In this document: piece after piece, positions 63,883 to 64,000 of the stretch
Layout of the letters: each line of letters starts with the position of its first letter
Numbering within the stretch: position 1 is the first letter of the stretch
Origin: Budorcas taxicolor
Taxonomy: Eukaryota; Chordata; Mammalia; Artiodactyla; Bovidae
Direction of reading: 5' to 3'
DNA length: 64,000 nt
NCBI RefSeq assembly: GCF_023091745.1
Contig: NC_068925.1
Location: 74,899,085 to 74,963,084, forward strand
Notes under the pieces: generated by a model
The model's input: the letters and a program-made list of their open reading frames with translations, nothing else
What the model was told of the DNA's origin: nothing
Database searches by the model: none
Made by a program: the position numbers and the translations under genes

Positions 63883-64000
63883 TAAAACAAAGCTTAAAAA
63901 AAAAAAAAAGACAAAATTAAATTGACACCCTCCTTTATCTTTTTCCCTCTGAACCATCTACTTCCATATGTTTTCACTGTGTTTCTGCTTCTTAATTTAC
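63883..64000. other. A-run and window end
   Basis: A homopolymer of about 14 nt near 63896-63909, then sequence with no recognised feature. The trimer's neighbour may continue beyond the window. Confidence 0.4.

Overview
The window is nuclear DNA of a pecoran ruminant, most likely a bovid. This rests on the repeats: many copies of the RTE-type LINE BovB, its dependent tRNA-derived SINEs Bov-tA and Bov-A2, cetartiodactyl CHR SINEs and L1 3' ends, over older mammalian layers (MIR, L2, L3/CR1-like, MLT1-like LTR, a hAT DNA-transposon relic). I cannot resolve the species. I see no supportable protein-coding exon, rRNA, functional tRNA, CRISPR array or bacterial/viral gene. Nearly all long open frames are BovB reverse-transcriptase relics or their antisense shadows. 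The window reads as an intergenic or deep intronic landscape.

Layout. 1-0.7 kb: repeat-free, CpG-retaining, constrained-looking DNA. 0.8-5.5 kb: Bov-tA copies, MIR and L2 debris, an L1 3' end split by BovB, and a BovB fragment with a clean target-site duplication (TSD). 6.2-7.5 kb: a decayed hAT transposase on the minus strand. 7.7-17.2 kb: nested SINE/LINE sequence, with an L1 3' end carrying three SINE units, an MLT1-like LTR, an L1 copy interrupted by a BovB + Bov-tA block, and an AT-rich tract. 19.9-23.0 kb: a 3.1-kb repeat-poor stretch with two perfect RFX X-box matches and homeodomain-type AT cores. 24.5-25.5 kb: an L2 split by a BovB insertion. 26-30 kb: mostly unique, with an (AC)n microsatellite and conserved-looking DNA. 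30-38 kb: L2, MIR, Bov-A2, CHR, L1 and BovB. 38.5-43.6 kb: mostly unique plus a long L2. 43.6-56.4 kb: BovB-rich, with four copies. One is a 5'-inverted insertion bounded by a perfect 11-bp TSD; another is about 3 kb long and sits inside a MIR. 56.8-64 kb: Bov-tA multimers, CHR, L3-like debris, and a repeat-poor, regulatory-looking block at 61.8-63.3 kb.

How the parts relate. BovB supplies the reverse transcriptase and endonuclease that are thought to mobilise Bov-tA and Bov-A2. Nesting gives a relative order: MIR, L2 and hAT first, then L1 and CHR, then BovB, Bov-tA and Bov-A2. No BovB copy here is coding-competent. I found no clear new biological system. The most informative items are the twin-primed BovB, the hAT relic, the YAED signature shared by the two longest BovB copies, the composite insertion inside L1, and the X-box pair.
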